From positions 58,242 to 122,241 of the forward strand of contig JBBBWG010031086.1 of assembly GCA_037176905.1 (NCBI GenBank): a stretch of DNA of 64,000 bases, read 5' to 3'. A program made the position numbers and the translations under genes. Below, one piece after another: positions 1 through 21,298 of the stretch (within the stretch, counting starts at the first letter, position 1; each line of letters opens with the position of its first letter). Under the pieces are notes generated by a model. It ran no database searches. It worked only from the letters and a program-made list of their open reading frames with translations, and was not told the origin of the DNA. The DNA comes from Azolla pinnata. Taxonomy: Eukaryota > Streptophyta > Polypodiopsida > Salviniales > Salviniaceae.

Positions 1-99
1 GGTACAGGCGTAAGCAAGTTTGCATTGTTATGAAAACCTACCAGTTTTCTTGTCTTTGTTAAGACCATTTACCTCAGATTTCCTCAAAATTGGCTGTAG

Positions 100-3000
100 G
101 CTTTAGCAAGTTTGCATTGTCGAAGGCGTGTCTTGCTATCTGGTACACCCATGCAGGTGATTTATTTTTTGGAGTACGGTTCATGGTTTGAACTTGTGAA
201 TGTGCCTTTAACTTCAAGTTTGTACAGAATGATTTAGAGGAGTTCTTTGCTATGGTGAATTTTACAAATCCAGGTATTCTTGGAAGTGCATCTGCATTTC
301 GTCGGTACTTTGAGGTTAGGACACATCCAGTCGAGAAGTGAAATATATTATTATGGATGTGCAATGTTAGGGATAACCAAAAAGGGGATTTTTACCCAAT
401 AAACTTTTAATAGGTGCCTATTCTTAATGGCCGTGAACCAAATGCAACTGAAGAGGAGAGAATTATGGGTTCTGAAAGGTCGTCTGAGCTCAGTGAGAAA
501 GTCAATCAGGTAACTGCAAGTCCTTGACCAAAGTTGTGTTAGGTCATTGTTATTGGTACTAATAAATTCATGTTCTTCACTCTTACCTTCTTCAGTTCAT
601 TTTACGGAGAACAAATGCCCTTTTATCCAATCATCTACCTCCCAAGGTATAATCAGCACATTTTATTACTGTAGATGTAACTGGTTTTAATCAAACATAA
701 GATACATTATGACAAATAATATAATGTACTCATTTTCCCAGATAGTTGAGATAGTGTGCTGCAAATTAACCGAGCTTCAAGAAAAGCTCTATCGACATTT
801 TATTCATTCTAAAAATGTAAGTGTTTATCTACAAGAAGACATTTAAAATTTACGTATTGGTTTAGCTTTTGTCAACAGTTCTTTTGTGACCAATCAGATT
901 CGACAAGTACTGCAAGATAACACAAAGAGAGCACGTGTTTTGTCCTCTATTCTAGCTTTGAAGAAGTTGTGCAACCATCCAAAAGTAAGTTTCACTTGTT
1001 AAGGCCATGTAATCAAATTTGCACTTAAAGTGGAAGCTCTAATCAGAGATCATTAGTGCATTTAGTATTTGTTTTTAAAAAAAAGTAATAATCCATGTGA
1101 GTTGAAGCATATTTTATTGGTGGTTCACCCGCCTTGGGAGGGACGGATTCCATTTTCTGCTCGATTTCATGACACTATGTATGCAGCTTATCTATGATAC
1201 AGTTCGATCTGGTGGATCAAATGCAGCAGGCTTTGAGAACTGCCTAGATTATTTTCCATCGGAAATAATTTCTGGAAGGTATTACTTTCTCCAAATAGAT
1301 GTTAGTCATTTTTGTATTTTTCCTTCACTGTTATTACTATATCATATTCTAACTGTATAATTACAATCTGTTCTAGAAACAGGTCCTGGAATGGAATTAA
1401 TGGAAGCTGGGTTGAGCTATCAGGAAAGATGAGTGTACTTGCTCGATTACTTTGGAAACTCCGAGAGACCACAACTGATCGTATTGTGCTTGTTTCGAAT
1501 TATACCCAGGTTGGTTTAATTAAAATAATTTGTGTTGGGTGATATTATGTAAGTAGTAATTGCGTCATGACAGTGGTGTATCTTATGTTGACGAATATTC
1601 GTTCCATTCTTTATGTTGCTAGACCTTGGAGCTATTTGCTCAGTTGTGCCGTGAAAGGAACTATCCATATGTTAAACTTGATGGCACAACTTCTATCAGC
1701 AAGAGGCAGAAGTTAGTCCAGAAATTCAATGATCCGCAGCAGGTACCTCTTAAGACCCCAAAGCAGCAAATTTAAAGCTGATTGAAGAATGTCCAATAAT
1801 GGTTCACATATTGTTAATATGGTAGGACGAATTTGCATTCCTTCTCAGTAGCAAAGCTGGGGGTTGTGGCCTGAATCTAATTGGTGGAAATAGATTAGTT
1901 CTCTTTGATCCTGATTGGAATCCAGCAAACGACAAACAGGTCTGTATACTTGACAACATATGGGTGTTTTAAATTGTAATAGCATGGAAAAAAGCGGGCT
2001 CTATCATCTATAAAGTCATGTGTATTGGTGCTAGGCAGCTGCACGTGTGTGGAGAGATGGGCAGAAGAAAAGAGTGTTCATCTACCGGTTTCTGGCAGCA
2101 GGAACAATTGAGGAGAAGGTACTCCTTTTGTTAATGATGTTTTCTGTATTACATTAATCGTAGCATCTATACATTTATATTAAAATAGTGTATCATCCAG
2201 GTTTTTGAACGCCAGCTATCTAAGGAGGGCTTGCAGAAAGTTGTTGAACATCAGCAAATGGATGATAGTCATTTTCAGGTTCAATAATAAAATTAGAATA
2301 TTTTAAATGATCTTTAGAGTTAGGAGGAAAACTTTTTAAACCGATGTCGCTGAAACACAATTTATGTTCCATTACTTTCTTGAATATGCTCGATCAACCC
2401 CTTGTAAGCCATTTCATATGGCCGTTTCATTCCCATTTTCTCTCTTCTAGTTATGAACCATATTGGGGAAATAAAGAAATTATGGCTCTAATTTCTAAAT
2501 TTTACAGATACATTTTATGTTTTTTTATCTTCTAGGGTAGTTGGCTTTCCTCCGAGGATTTAAGGGACCTTTTCAGTCTCCGGGATAATGTCGGGTGAAG
2601 TATATTTTGATCATTATACATGCCTCATATTGAGCTCAAACTTTTTGAAGCCTTGTGCGACCTGAAACTATTCATGTCAACCAGGTCAATTATTCACGAT
2701 AACTTGAATTGCAAACGCTGTGGAGAAACAAATAATGATGTTAATCTTGACAATCACGGGGTAATGCTAGAAGGTGATATTGGTGCATTCGCAGATGTAG
2801 CAGGCTGTTTGGGTAGGCAAAGGCCCTGGGAAAAGCAGGTGATAAATAATTTTAATGTATGTATTTACTCGTAAGTAAATTGATTGTAATACAATAAAGT
2901 TTACAAAGGGATAACGACAATGACCAATCACACATGGACAATAACAAAAACAGCAGTCGCCAAACAATGAAGGAACAACTTGATAATAATGCCTCCTAAA

Positions 3001-3882
3001 TATTAATTATAAGTATTTGTCAAGCAATAAATAAATAATATCTTCCATAATAGAAAAAAACTGTTCTGTCGGAGGTGTAGATTGGATCTCCTCTTGAAGA
3101 GGAGTTGAGAGACTGGGGCCATCACTCCCATCCTAGTACAGTTCCTGATACAATTCTTCAAGCTGTTGCCGGTGATGAGGTAAGTTTCAACTTGCAATTT
3201 GCATTTGGTTGGTCTGGACTCTGGATAGTGATGCCGTGTATTTAGAGAAATAAAGTTCAATACCATGTAGTTTTTCCCTCCCTGGAACTATGCTATGTGA
3301 ATGTTATATAACCCTTATTGCATGTCTATTTTGACAAAGTAAGGACTTCTACGGAGATGATGTAAATATCAGAATATTTGGGGTAGCTAGAAAAACCCAG
3401 GAGTGCGATAGGGTCTTTTCCTAGCTTAATTTTCAACATACTTGCTGTCCCATAGTGTTTTCACGGTTCTCGTACTGTTCTGTGTATGGTCAGAAAAATG
3501 TTTCTTATCATTTTTTTTTAAAGGGTAAGCGTTTTCTGCTTTATAGGTATCCTTTGTTTTCACATGTCAAGTCGCTGGAAAACTTGTTCCAATTGACTCG
3601 TGCACGCCAGTCTCAAGGGCTCAAGAGAACAAGTCGCTGAAAGAAACCCGAGGACTCAAAATTGCTCTTCATGCTACGCGGACAAGTCATCCTAGCATTC
3701 CCGGATCTATCAGGAAAGAACATCACTCTGAACCAGGCAGTGCCTTGCTTTCTATAAAGATAAGAAATTCCCCTACGACTAGATCAGTTAAATCAGTGAC
3801 CACTCCTGCAAAGTATAACTTACCAGCAAAAAGAGCTAAAACCATTGAGATAGACGATAGTACAGATGATGAATTCATGTAA
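100..3882 (+). CDS. RAD54: RAD54-like SNF2 ATPase, 3' part (5' exons outside window)
   Basis: RAD54 is a Swi2/Snf2 DNA translocase that works with RAD51 in homologous recombination in the nucleus. Sixteen exons are readable with consistent phases: 100-156, 228-314, 414-509, 596-646, 742-816, 898-984, 1187-1278, 1377-1509, 1623-1742, 1826-1939, 2035-2118, 2201-2278, 2536-2594, 2685-2838, 3081-3179 and 3547-3882, all bounded by GT-AG. The first exon encodes the helicase motif SGTPMQ, continued by [19 protein letters not shown]. Later exons encode [65 protein letters not shown] and AGTIEEK (motifs IV-VI). The order and spacing match plant RAD54. The C-terminal exon ends in a basic stretch ([12 protein letters not shown]) and a TAA stop. 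The ATP-binding half lies upstream of base 1. Nothing in the visible part is broken, so the gene looks functional. Confidence 0.95.
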
Positions 3883-6800
3883 AGCATCATCAGAGTTGCA
3901 AAGCTGTCCATGGCATTGTCGAAGATCATGTTTGACAATTTCTCACGGAAGATGATTAGCAGCTGATTGTTGGCCTGCAGTTTTGCAAGAGGTTTGGTGG
4001 CAAACTGCCTCAATTGAAAAGGTGGATCGTGCAAAGATCCGGAAATGCACCTCATGGTGTGAATATTCTCCTATCATCACACTACTTCAAAGAGTTCAGA
4101 TATGGTGCGGAATGCAGAATGAGATAATGAAAGAATTAGGTTCGTTAGGTCTTGTGATTGGATTAATAATGATCATATAGATAGTTGGTCTCCCTGTTAT
4201 TACGTGATCAGTCTGGAATAAAACCAAAGCATATATTGATGCTGAATCTAATGAAGCCTCAACTTGCTTAAAAAGATCATCATCCTGGAATCTCATGTCA
4301 CAACCACCAAGATTCTTTACTGATTCTGGAAATGTATTTGTGTTTGGCCATTGTTGCGTACTGCCAATCACTCAAATTTATTCTTTGGAAACCCGAAATG
4401 TATATCGCTGTTGTTAGAATAAAGATATGGATTGGGTAAGTAGCCTGCTGAGTCGGATATCCTGCATTATCCCAAGATCGATGAAGTCTACTTTTGTTGG
4501 CAATGGGAGGTTTCTATTAAACGGTTGCAAACATGGAATTGAAACTTTAAATTTTCAGCTATATACTTTCCAGTCTTGAGAGGCCAAAGACATGCGAAAG
4601 ATGGCACGTGGTGAACAGAGAGCAAAAGGTAGCGCTGCTGCAGATATGCCTTCAATGAATGAAGATGAAATATCTCGGATTGCTCAACTACTTTCAGTTA
4701 TAAATAGTACTTTCTCATGTGTGTGTCCAATGTGCAATCAATGTCACAGTGTGTGTATTTTTCTCACAACAAACTATTATCATTGTCTCCCTTGTTTAGT
4801 GCTAAAATTGGGTCCTAAAGTACTTTATTGGTGCGTAATGGGTGAGGCTCCCAAGACACCTTATCATACACAAGCCATTTGATTAGATCTACAGTAGTTC
4901 AATAACAAAATGATCATTTCATCAATAGCAACCATCTGTCATTTGCGTACTTTGAAATTAGATTGTGGAAAGAGTATCTTTTGTGTCAATGGCAATGCGC
5001 AGAACTTACCTTGTCGTCGCTCTTCCTATCGACAAAACTATCGAAGATGCCCCATTTACATTACATGTATAGAGAGGCAATATGAAAATGCTCTTGGCTT
5101 TGAATATATATATATATATATATATCGATTGCGGGAGAAAGTTAATGGGGCATGATCACAAGCATCATGCGGTTAGGCACGCGTCTTCTCTTTTGTTTTT
5201 TTTTGTCCTATTTTAAAATTGCTGTTGAAAAACCATTCATGCATTTCGGACGTGCGCGTGTTCTACACTCTTTCGAATGATCGTTTCTGTTCTGCGTGGA
5301 AGTGAGTAGTGTGGTGCAGCAACAGAAAAGAGAGAAAAAAAACGGATTGTTTTCTACGCATTGCAATGGTGCACGAGGAATTAATTGTTCTTACGCGTTA
5401 ATTCTAGTCATGAGGGGATTTAAGCATAGCAAATGGCGATGCATTCAGCATGATGTGATGTTAATGTTGATGATTTTCTCGGAGGTCAAATTAAGAGGAA
5501 TCTTGTACCCACACAAAAATGATCAGTTTCTCTCTGATGACCCCGATCGTTATAACAACGTTGGTCGAGGCAACATGAGCTTAATATATTTCAAAATTTG
5601 CACATTTTTTGGAACGTGATGTTTTAGCTGGCTATCAGTTATAACATATGTTGAAAAAGTCAAGCATCAGTTCACATGGTTCTTGGATCTATAAGAGATA
5701 CTCAGCGCTATCTTTTGATCTCTTGCTTGCCTATTCCCCAATCCTTCTATTTTGCAGGTGCAATTTCAGATCTCCCAAGCACTAGCTTCATGCACAAACT
5801 TAAACGAATTAGTAAGAAGAGATCAGAAAGAAAAGAAGCATAAGATTAGAAAATAGGCTCTTAATCTTAATTTACAAAAAAAAAAACACATTTCCTATAG
5901 ACTCTTAATTACTTCATGTAAAATGGCCAAAATAGCAAACAATACATCTTTTGTTTTGTTTATGATTCTATGTATCTCACCATATTGTTGCGACAATATA
6001 TTTTTTTGTTATCAATTATTGATATGTTTCTTGCAACTTTAAAATGAGAACTAGTGATTTCCCAACTAGTTCCAGCTTGTGAGATTTATGAGATTTAATC
6101 TTCACACAATAAAGAGTTGTAGAACATCCTCATGACTAATAAGCATGCCTTGGAGTTTTAAGTAAAAGATGTATTTATTTGGGGTTATATGAATATCAAA
6201 CGTTTGCATATAAGATTTTTACCAACAATATATGCCCTAATGAAATATGTGAAACCCTTATACAAATGAAAATATTAATTCAAAACCAAATATGTGCCCA
6301 AGGAGAAAGTTAATACACAATTGGCCCAATATAGAAGGAAGACATGTGGTTGAGTCCAATTGCAATATTGTTAAGGAAAAATAGAAAAAGATTTGGGCTC
6401 GTGAACATTATAAAAACTCAACTCTGCCATAATTATAAATGCTTTGCTCTCTCATTTATAAGTAGTATTTTAAACATGATCATGGTTCACAAATGTATAG
6501 TTTTGTTGACTGTTTAACAAGTATAATCAAGTGTGAATAACCCTAACAGAATAAAGAAGACAACCTTCACCATCAAATAGCTCTAGAGTGTTTATTACAT
6601 TGGTAATTATATTTAAGTTCAAATTTGCGCTTGTGACATTCCAATAGAAACATTTATACAACATTTGTTAAATGATTTTGCAATGTTCTGTGATTGCTAA
6701 TAGGAGATTGGAAGTAATCAAAAGAAGCTAAACATACGAGATTGGAAAAGTGTAAAAATATATGTTTATAAACAAACTGCAAGTTGGGAAATAAAATGAG

Positions 6801-8389
6801 AAAGAGACTATAGAGATATTTGAGCAATAATGATACTTTATAATACCGTCAACATACTTAAATACACATATAATAGATAAGTTCGCCACCTAGTTCCACA
6901 AACTACAATTTTAGTTCCTCCTTTTATGAACATTTGAGTCTGATTAAATATTTGAACCCTACCTTTAACACTCTCTTATTATAAGAAATGCATATAAGAA
7001 ATATAATAGAAAGAAGGAGCAAATTTATAATGAATTTAATTCATTGATATGTAACAATAGAGAAAATTAATCACATCAGGTCAATTTGTTTAATGCTTGT
7101 AGACCATTATAAAAAATTGAAGCTTGCGGTTAACATTTTTTCATCAACAAAAATTCGTTAATTCGAGTTTTATTTATCTCTAGTAACACGGCCACAAACT
7201 TGGCCATTCATTCTTAAAGTTTTAAATGCCATGAAATTTCTCTCTTATAATAGCTAAAGTAACACCCAAATGTTAATTGAAAAATGTTAAGACACAACAA
7301 GCATAGCTGTCACAAGGTAAAACCTCGACTATTATTAAATGAAAGCTAATTGTTCCAAGAGTAAGAAAATGTATCTCTAATGAAAACTACCCAATGTGGT
7401 AAAACCGAGGTTTGCATGAATTAATTCACAATTCCTACTATAAAAAAAGAAATTATTTATTTAAGTAGAGTAATTTAATTACATTAAGAATTTCTTAGAG
7501 TAAGACTTTAAAATTCCAAATTCTCCCAAAGGAGTCTAGGCCAATTTAGCATCAATAAAGGAGAATGTTCTAAGATTTTGGTCAAATAGCTAGATTGAAA
7601 CAAATAATGTCATATATTGGGCTGGTTGCGCAAGATTTTTATCTTAAGAATGTGTTGTGCCAATTTGAGATCATTTATGGAGAAAGTTGCAAAAAGAAAA
7701 TATTACAGTTAATGAAGGTTAGTTGGACTTTTTTGTACAAATAATATGTTATTGATTTATGAGATGGTGCTAAGTGGAAGAGACACAAATCTTCTACATT
7801 ATTTGATATATCAAACGAAGTCATCAAAGTTATGATATCACTGTGTCAAAGCGCTTGGTGTTGTGGAGTCTGATGTCTCCTTTTAGGAAGTGATTTTACT
7901 TGACAGAGCGAATCTCTGACTCCATGACAAGTAATGTAAAAGTTTGATGTCTGGGTAATGCATAGATCAGATCAGTTGGTGTTCTCAAGTTGAAGTTAGA
8001 AGTTATGGCGTTGGAGATGAACCGCTATCAGATATGGAACTGTGCTTGATGTCACTGGGGCTAGGAAATTGGTCGACAGAGACGAATGATCAACTCACAT
8101 GACGGCGGACTACCTTGTTGTGATGAAGTAATCGTGCCCAAATATCATCGACCGCAATAACGTCGAGTCGATGAACTGGGGCAAGCCTTCTCTGTTTACA
8201 ATCGTCGAAAGGGATGCATGCACAAAAGTTCATGCGGCAATCGAGTCCAATAGTCAAACTATATGCGCGTCGTCAGTTGCGTACAAGGTCTCAGAGTGTG
8301 ACTCTCTCGATCGGCTAAGCTTTGTGTGTTGCTTCTAACACCGCTGATTGCGAGAACTTATAAGTGAACGAAGAAACGAGGCAAGTACA
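3883..8389. other. AT-rich intergenic DNA, no recognised gene
   Basis: Downstream of RAD54 there is no convincing gene. A 96-codon frame at 4592-4882 starts with MRKMARGEQRAKG and contains MNEDEISRIAQLL, but it has no recognisable family and no splice context, so I do not call it. A short (TA)n tract lies near 5104-5125. From about 5750 to 8300 both strands lack any open frame of 60 codons, which fits decayed, AT-rich non-coding DNA. I saw no terminal repeats or target-site duplications that would define a mobile element. Confidence 0.6.
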
Positions 8390-8428
8390 GAAGAAGAAGA
8401 AGAAGAAGAAGAAGAAGAAGAAGAAGAG
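8390..8428. repeat. GAA trinucleotide microsatellite
   Basis: About 13 uninterrupted GAA units. The polyglutamate or poly-phenylalanine frames they create on either strand are artefacts of the repeat. Confidence 0.9.
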
Positions 8429-8757
8429 ATGAATTCGATGAAACCAACGCCCGCGTGTTTGATCCTCTTTAGGTTGTTCACAAATGGGTTTATGAATGAC
8501 ATTCACCAAATGGTGGAGGCGCAAGAAACTCGTGACGGAATCGAACGTTTCTTCAGTTCCAACGCTTCGACGCCGCACTGCCTGTTCTGCTGAACGGAAG
8601 GCTGAGAAATGCAGTTATCTCTGCTCGGACCTGTTTTGCCCGATGCCGAGAGAAATGCAAGCAGCTGCTCTTCGCATTTTGCCAGTTTCAGCTCGGCTTA
8701 TAAACGTGCATCGATATGGCCCGACTCGTTGCTATAGTGCCCATAAACCGACATCTG

Positions 8758-9423
8758 ATCATCATCACCATCACCTCCATCATCATACCATGATGATCAT
8801 GATGATCATGGTCATCATGGCCACGGTCACCATCATCATCACCATCATCATCATCCTCATCATCCTCTTCATCATCATCCTCACCATCACCATCATCATC
8901 ACCAACCATCATCGTCATCACCATGATCACCATGATCACCATGATCACCATGATCATCATCATCACCACCATCAACATCATCACCACCATCACCATCATC
9001 ACCATCATCACCATCATCACCATAATCACCATAGTCACCACAATCACCACAATCACCATCATCACGATCATCAGCATCATCAGCATCATCAACATCATCA
9101 CCATCGTCACCATCGCATCACCACCATCATCATCATCCTCACCATCACCCTCATCATCACCATTATAATCACCCTCGCCATCATCACCATGATCACCATG
9201 ATCACCATGATCACCATTGCACCATCATCATCATCCTCACCATCATCACCATGATCACCTGGATCACATCATCATCATCCTCACCATTATCCTCACCATC
9301 ATCCTCATCCTCTTCCTCCTCCTCCACTGCCATCATCATCACCACCACCATCATGATCATGATCATCATCACCACCACCACAGTGATCATCATCATCACC
9401 ACCATCACCATCATCATCATCAG
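8758..9423. repeat. ATC/CAT microsatellite, about 660 bp
   Basis: A long array of CAT/ATC/CAC triplets. Embedded blocks of a 9-bp ATGATCACC unit recur near 8923-8955 and 9185-9215. The array gives apparent poly-His, poly-Ile/Thr and, on the other strand, poly-Met/Val frames up to 252 codons. These come from the repeat and are not genes. It lies roughly 200-900 bp upstream of the probable 5' UTR exon of the JmjC gene. Confidence 0.95.
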
Positions 9424-9625
9424 AACATATTGAAGAAGCAAATTAGAGAAAAGAATGAAGTGAAATGGTAAAAACATTATTTGCATGCAATTTGTTTTCT
9501 GTTTTTCTACTGTTTGTTGTTTTTTTTTTTGCCCTCTTCTTCTCCCTTTCTTCTGTTTGTCTACATAATGGGTACTTTTTTCTTGCCTTCTTATTTTTAT
9601 TTCAATTTATCAGGACTGACATTCT

Positions 9626-9729
9626 CTCCTCTTTCTTCTTCATCTTCATCTTCATCTTCATCTTCTGCTTCATCTTCCCCCCCCCAGAGGCATATCGGAT
9701 CTACTCCTCCTTTGATCGCATCCCGCAGG
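9626..9729 (+). promoter_or_regulatory. Probable 5' UTR exon of the JmjC gene with TCTTCA tract
   Basis: A CT-rich leader (repeated TCTTCA, then a C tract) is followed by CATCCCGCAG and a good donor GTATGT at about 9730. This suits a non-coding first exon spliced to an acceptor shortly before the ATG at 10788, giving a roughly 1 kb 5' UTR intron (about 9730-10775). That intron holds a small cluster of TTAGGG-like motifs near 9810-9840 and nothing else recognisable. The transcription start is not determined. Confidence 0.45.
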
Positions 9730-10787
9730 TATGTATGCATCCGTCAAGGCCCTACCTCCTCCGTTTTTTTTCTCGTGTTAATGTTTGCTTAGGGTTGATG
9801 CTATGTGGGGTTAGGGCTAGGGTTAGGGTTGGTGCTGGTGGGCTCATGGGTAGAATTAAGGTTTCGGTTAGAGGTGGAATTTGGATTATTTGTTTTGGGA
9901 TTAGGGTTTGCAAAGCAGAGTTAGGGTGAAGGCCCGGTGTCACTGCTGGAGTACAGCAACAGGCCCTACAGCCATGGCCTGTCTAATTTTGCTTCTGGTG
10001 TAAACTCGTATCTTTTCAGGGCTTCTTACAGGCAGTTTTTTATGGTTTCGTGGACCATTGGTATGCCTTAGTATCTGCTCAGAGAACTGCACAATAGCAC
10101 CCGCTAGCTGTTCCTAACTTGTTACTGTGCTTAAACAAAGATGTGTGTTGTGTTCTGTTAAGGGGCACTGGTGCCATTGAAATCCACAGTTATGGTTATG
10201 CAAAACTCGTGCTTTAATTCAGAATGCTGATGTATATAGTGGGTAACTGTAGAAGATGGTGTGATCGAACCGCTAGGTTAAGTGTGCAGGTTCCTCATTT
10301 AGGTTAGTTAACATAGAAGATGTCTATCCTCATGCTCGGAAAAATGCAACTGTTTCACTTCCCCAAAAATTCCCCAAAAAAATATTTTGTTGTAACCTCG
10401 AGTTAGATGTTGTGATATCTTGATCAGGAACAACCTGATGATAGTTTAGTAGGGATAGTGCTGGACCCCTGTTTTTCTTGATCTGTACTGATGTAACTGC
10501 GTGTCATCTATATTAGCACCTAAATGGAATTGAATCTGTTATGAACCTCCTCTAGAGGCTTAAACAATGAAGAAACTAGGAAATTTGTCGTTATCACAGA
10601 TCATCTAAGTGTTTGGCATAGCAAGGAGTTCCCTTTTGAGAGTTTCAAATTCGTCATTCTTTGAGAATTCAACTATACTGCTGAAAGTGTAAGAATTTTG
10701 ACAAGTTACTAACATGTTTCCTACTGGATGTAGCAACAAGTAAGTTTATGTGCTTATGATGTTCTGCAAATAAAGGCGTCTGTTTGT

Positions 10788-19643
<8,856 letters not shown>

Positions 19644-21298
19644 CAAGCAACTAAGAATGTGTATCTCCTGCATCATGTCTGCAGTTGCAAAGAGCAAAGA
19701 GCGATTTTCACACTCTCAAATGTGCCATACATCCCTTTCCACTGACAAGCTGGAAATGTGTGGGGATCATTTTGCTTAATTCATTCATTTTTTTTTCCTT
19801 TTTTTTTTTCTTAGGGCAGCCCTTGCATCTTGGTCTATATTCCAAGATGCGATTGTTTATATACATATATTATACATATATATTCAATCAATCATCATTG
19901 TAATCTTTGTGGCTGCCCTATCGTGAGGGCTCCATTGGTGCAAATGTAAAGAACGAGCCTGTGCTGCAACTCATTATCATATGAGAACAGAAAACAAATG
20001 CACTTTTTTTTTTTTTGTTCATGGGCTGAACTAAAACAAACTTGCAATTGTAATCTATATCCTTTTTTCCCATTCGTTTTAGATGATCAAAAGTGGGTGG
20101 GACAAATATGTGTGGAAGAATTCGCAGTGGTGCATTATGTTCTCTCTTGTGGTCAGGTTATTTGCCGTTTTGCCCATGGCGCCTCCATTGATCCAAGACA
20201 TACTGTCATGCATCTATGGCAAAACAAACAGTGTAAATATACGAGGTTTTACAGTGACAATTGGTTCTTTGAGTTCATTATAATCTTTAGAGTAATATGG
20301 GCATAAAGCCTAGTCCTTGCCTATTGTTGGTGAGATAAACAAAGTAGCTGCTAATCTTTGGTCTAGCTTAAGGCAGAGCTGTACATAAAATGGGGAATTT
20401 GAATTGTGGTGGTGATGCATGCATTGCTAGGTAGCCCTTTCTTTCAATACTTGTAAGACCATCAAAATCCAATAGGTCATCAAAGTAGCAGAACTTGATC
20501 CTAGTCTGTGTAAAGATTTGAACTGGGTAACCTTCCCTCATAACTCTGCTTGCAAAAAACAAGAAACACATTCCGCCGTCAAAAGGTGTGTTTTGGGCTT
20601 AAAACGTGCACTAACATTTGTGGGAGAAACCTCGAAGGCATTGATGCTTGAGTTTGGATCATTGGATTATTTCATCCGATTTCTGTCTTTACATTTCTTA
20701 TTTCAATATATCAATTTGGCATCCAAATAGGGCAAGGCCTTATGTCACATTGTAGAAGCGTCCCACATGGGACCTAATTATGTTTTGCTTTTGAAGTCTA
20801 AAACAATTGTGAGACCCGCAGATTTGATAACAAAATTTTCTCCGGATGCTGTTTTGGAGACGTTTGGAGCAGATCTCAGAAACGTAATCGACATTTTGTT
20901 GTTAGTGAAACGTAATCGACATTTTGGAGCAGATCTCAGAAACGTAATCGACATTTTGTTGTTAGCGAAAAAGATAGATAAACTCTAGCTCTAGCTCAGA
21001 ATGCAGCTAATAATTTGAATCGCTGCCTGATGGCGGATAAGATTCTTGAATAGATGGAGAGAAATTGAGTGGGATCAAAGTTACCGTGCCTGAGATCATC
21101 AGATTCGGTAGAGGTGGATTTGCTTTGCTTGCAATTAGTTCAAGTAGAAGATACTGTTGTTGCATTCGATTTCCCATTTGTTGAGGGCAAATTTTTGTGA
21201 TGCAAGACGGAAGGGGTATTTCTGTAATCTCCGAACGCAGAATTCGTTTTGATCCCTCTTTTCCCTCCATTTTCGAATGATACTCTATCCTCCTGGCG
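19644..21298. other. 3' flank of the JmjC gene and promoter region of SPO11-1
   Basis: T-rich 3' flank (poly-T runs near 19790-19811 and 20005-20016), then unremarkable sequence up to the SPO11-1 start. No gene recognised. It contains one 60-bp tandem duplication, listed separately. Confidence 0.6.
20862..20979. repeat. 60-bp direct duplication
   Basis: Two nearly identical 60-bp copies, each containing GGAGCAGATCTCAGAAACG followed by TAATCGACATTTTGTTGTTAG, about 320 bp upstream of the SPO11-1 ATG. Near-identity suggests a recent event. Confidence 0.9.

Noticed and set aside
5750-8300. A retroelement in the AT-rich desert
   Set aside because: No reverse-transcriptase or integrase stretch, no long terminal repeats and no target-site duplication could be identified by eye.
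8496-9486. Long poly-His, poly-Ile/Thr and poly-Met/Val open frames on both strands
   Set aside because: They are the six-frame translations of the ATC microsatellite, with no domain, splice context or independent support.
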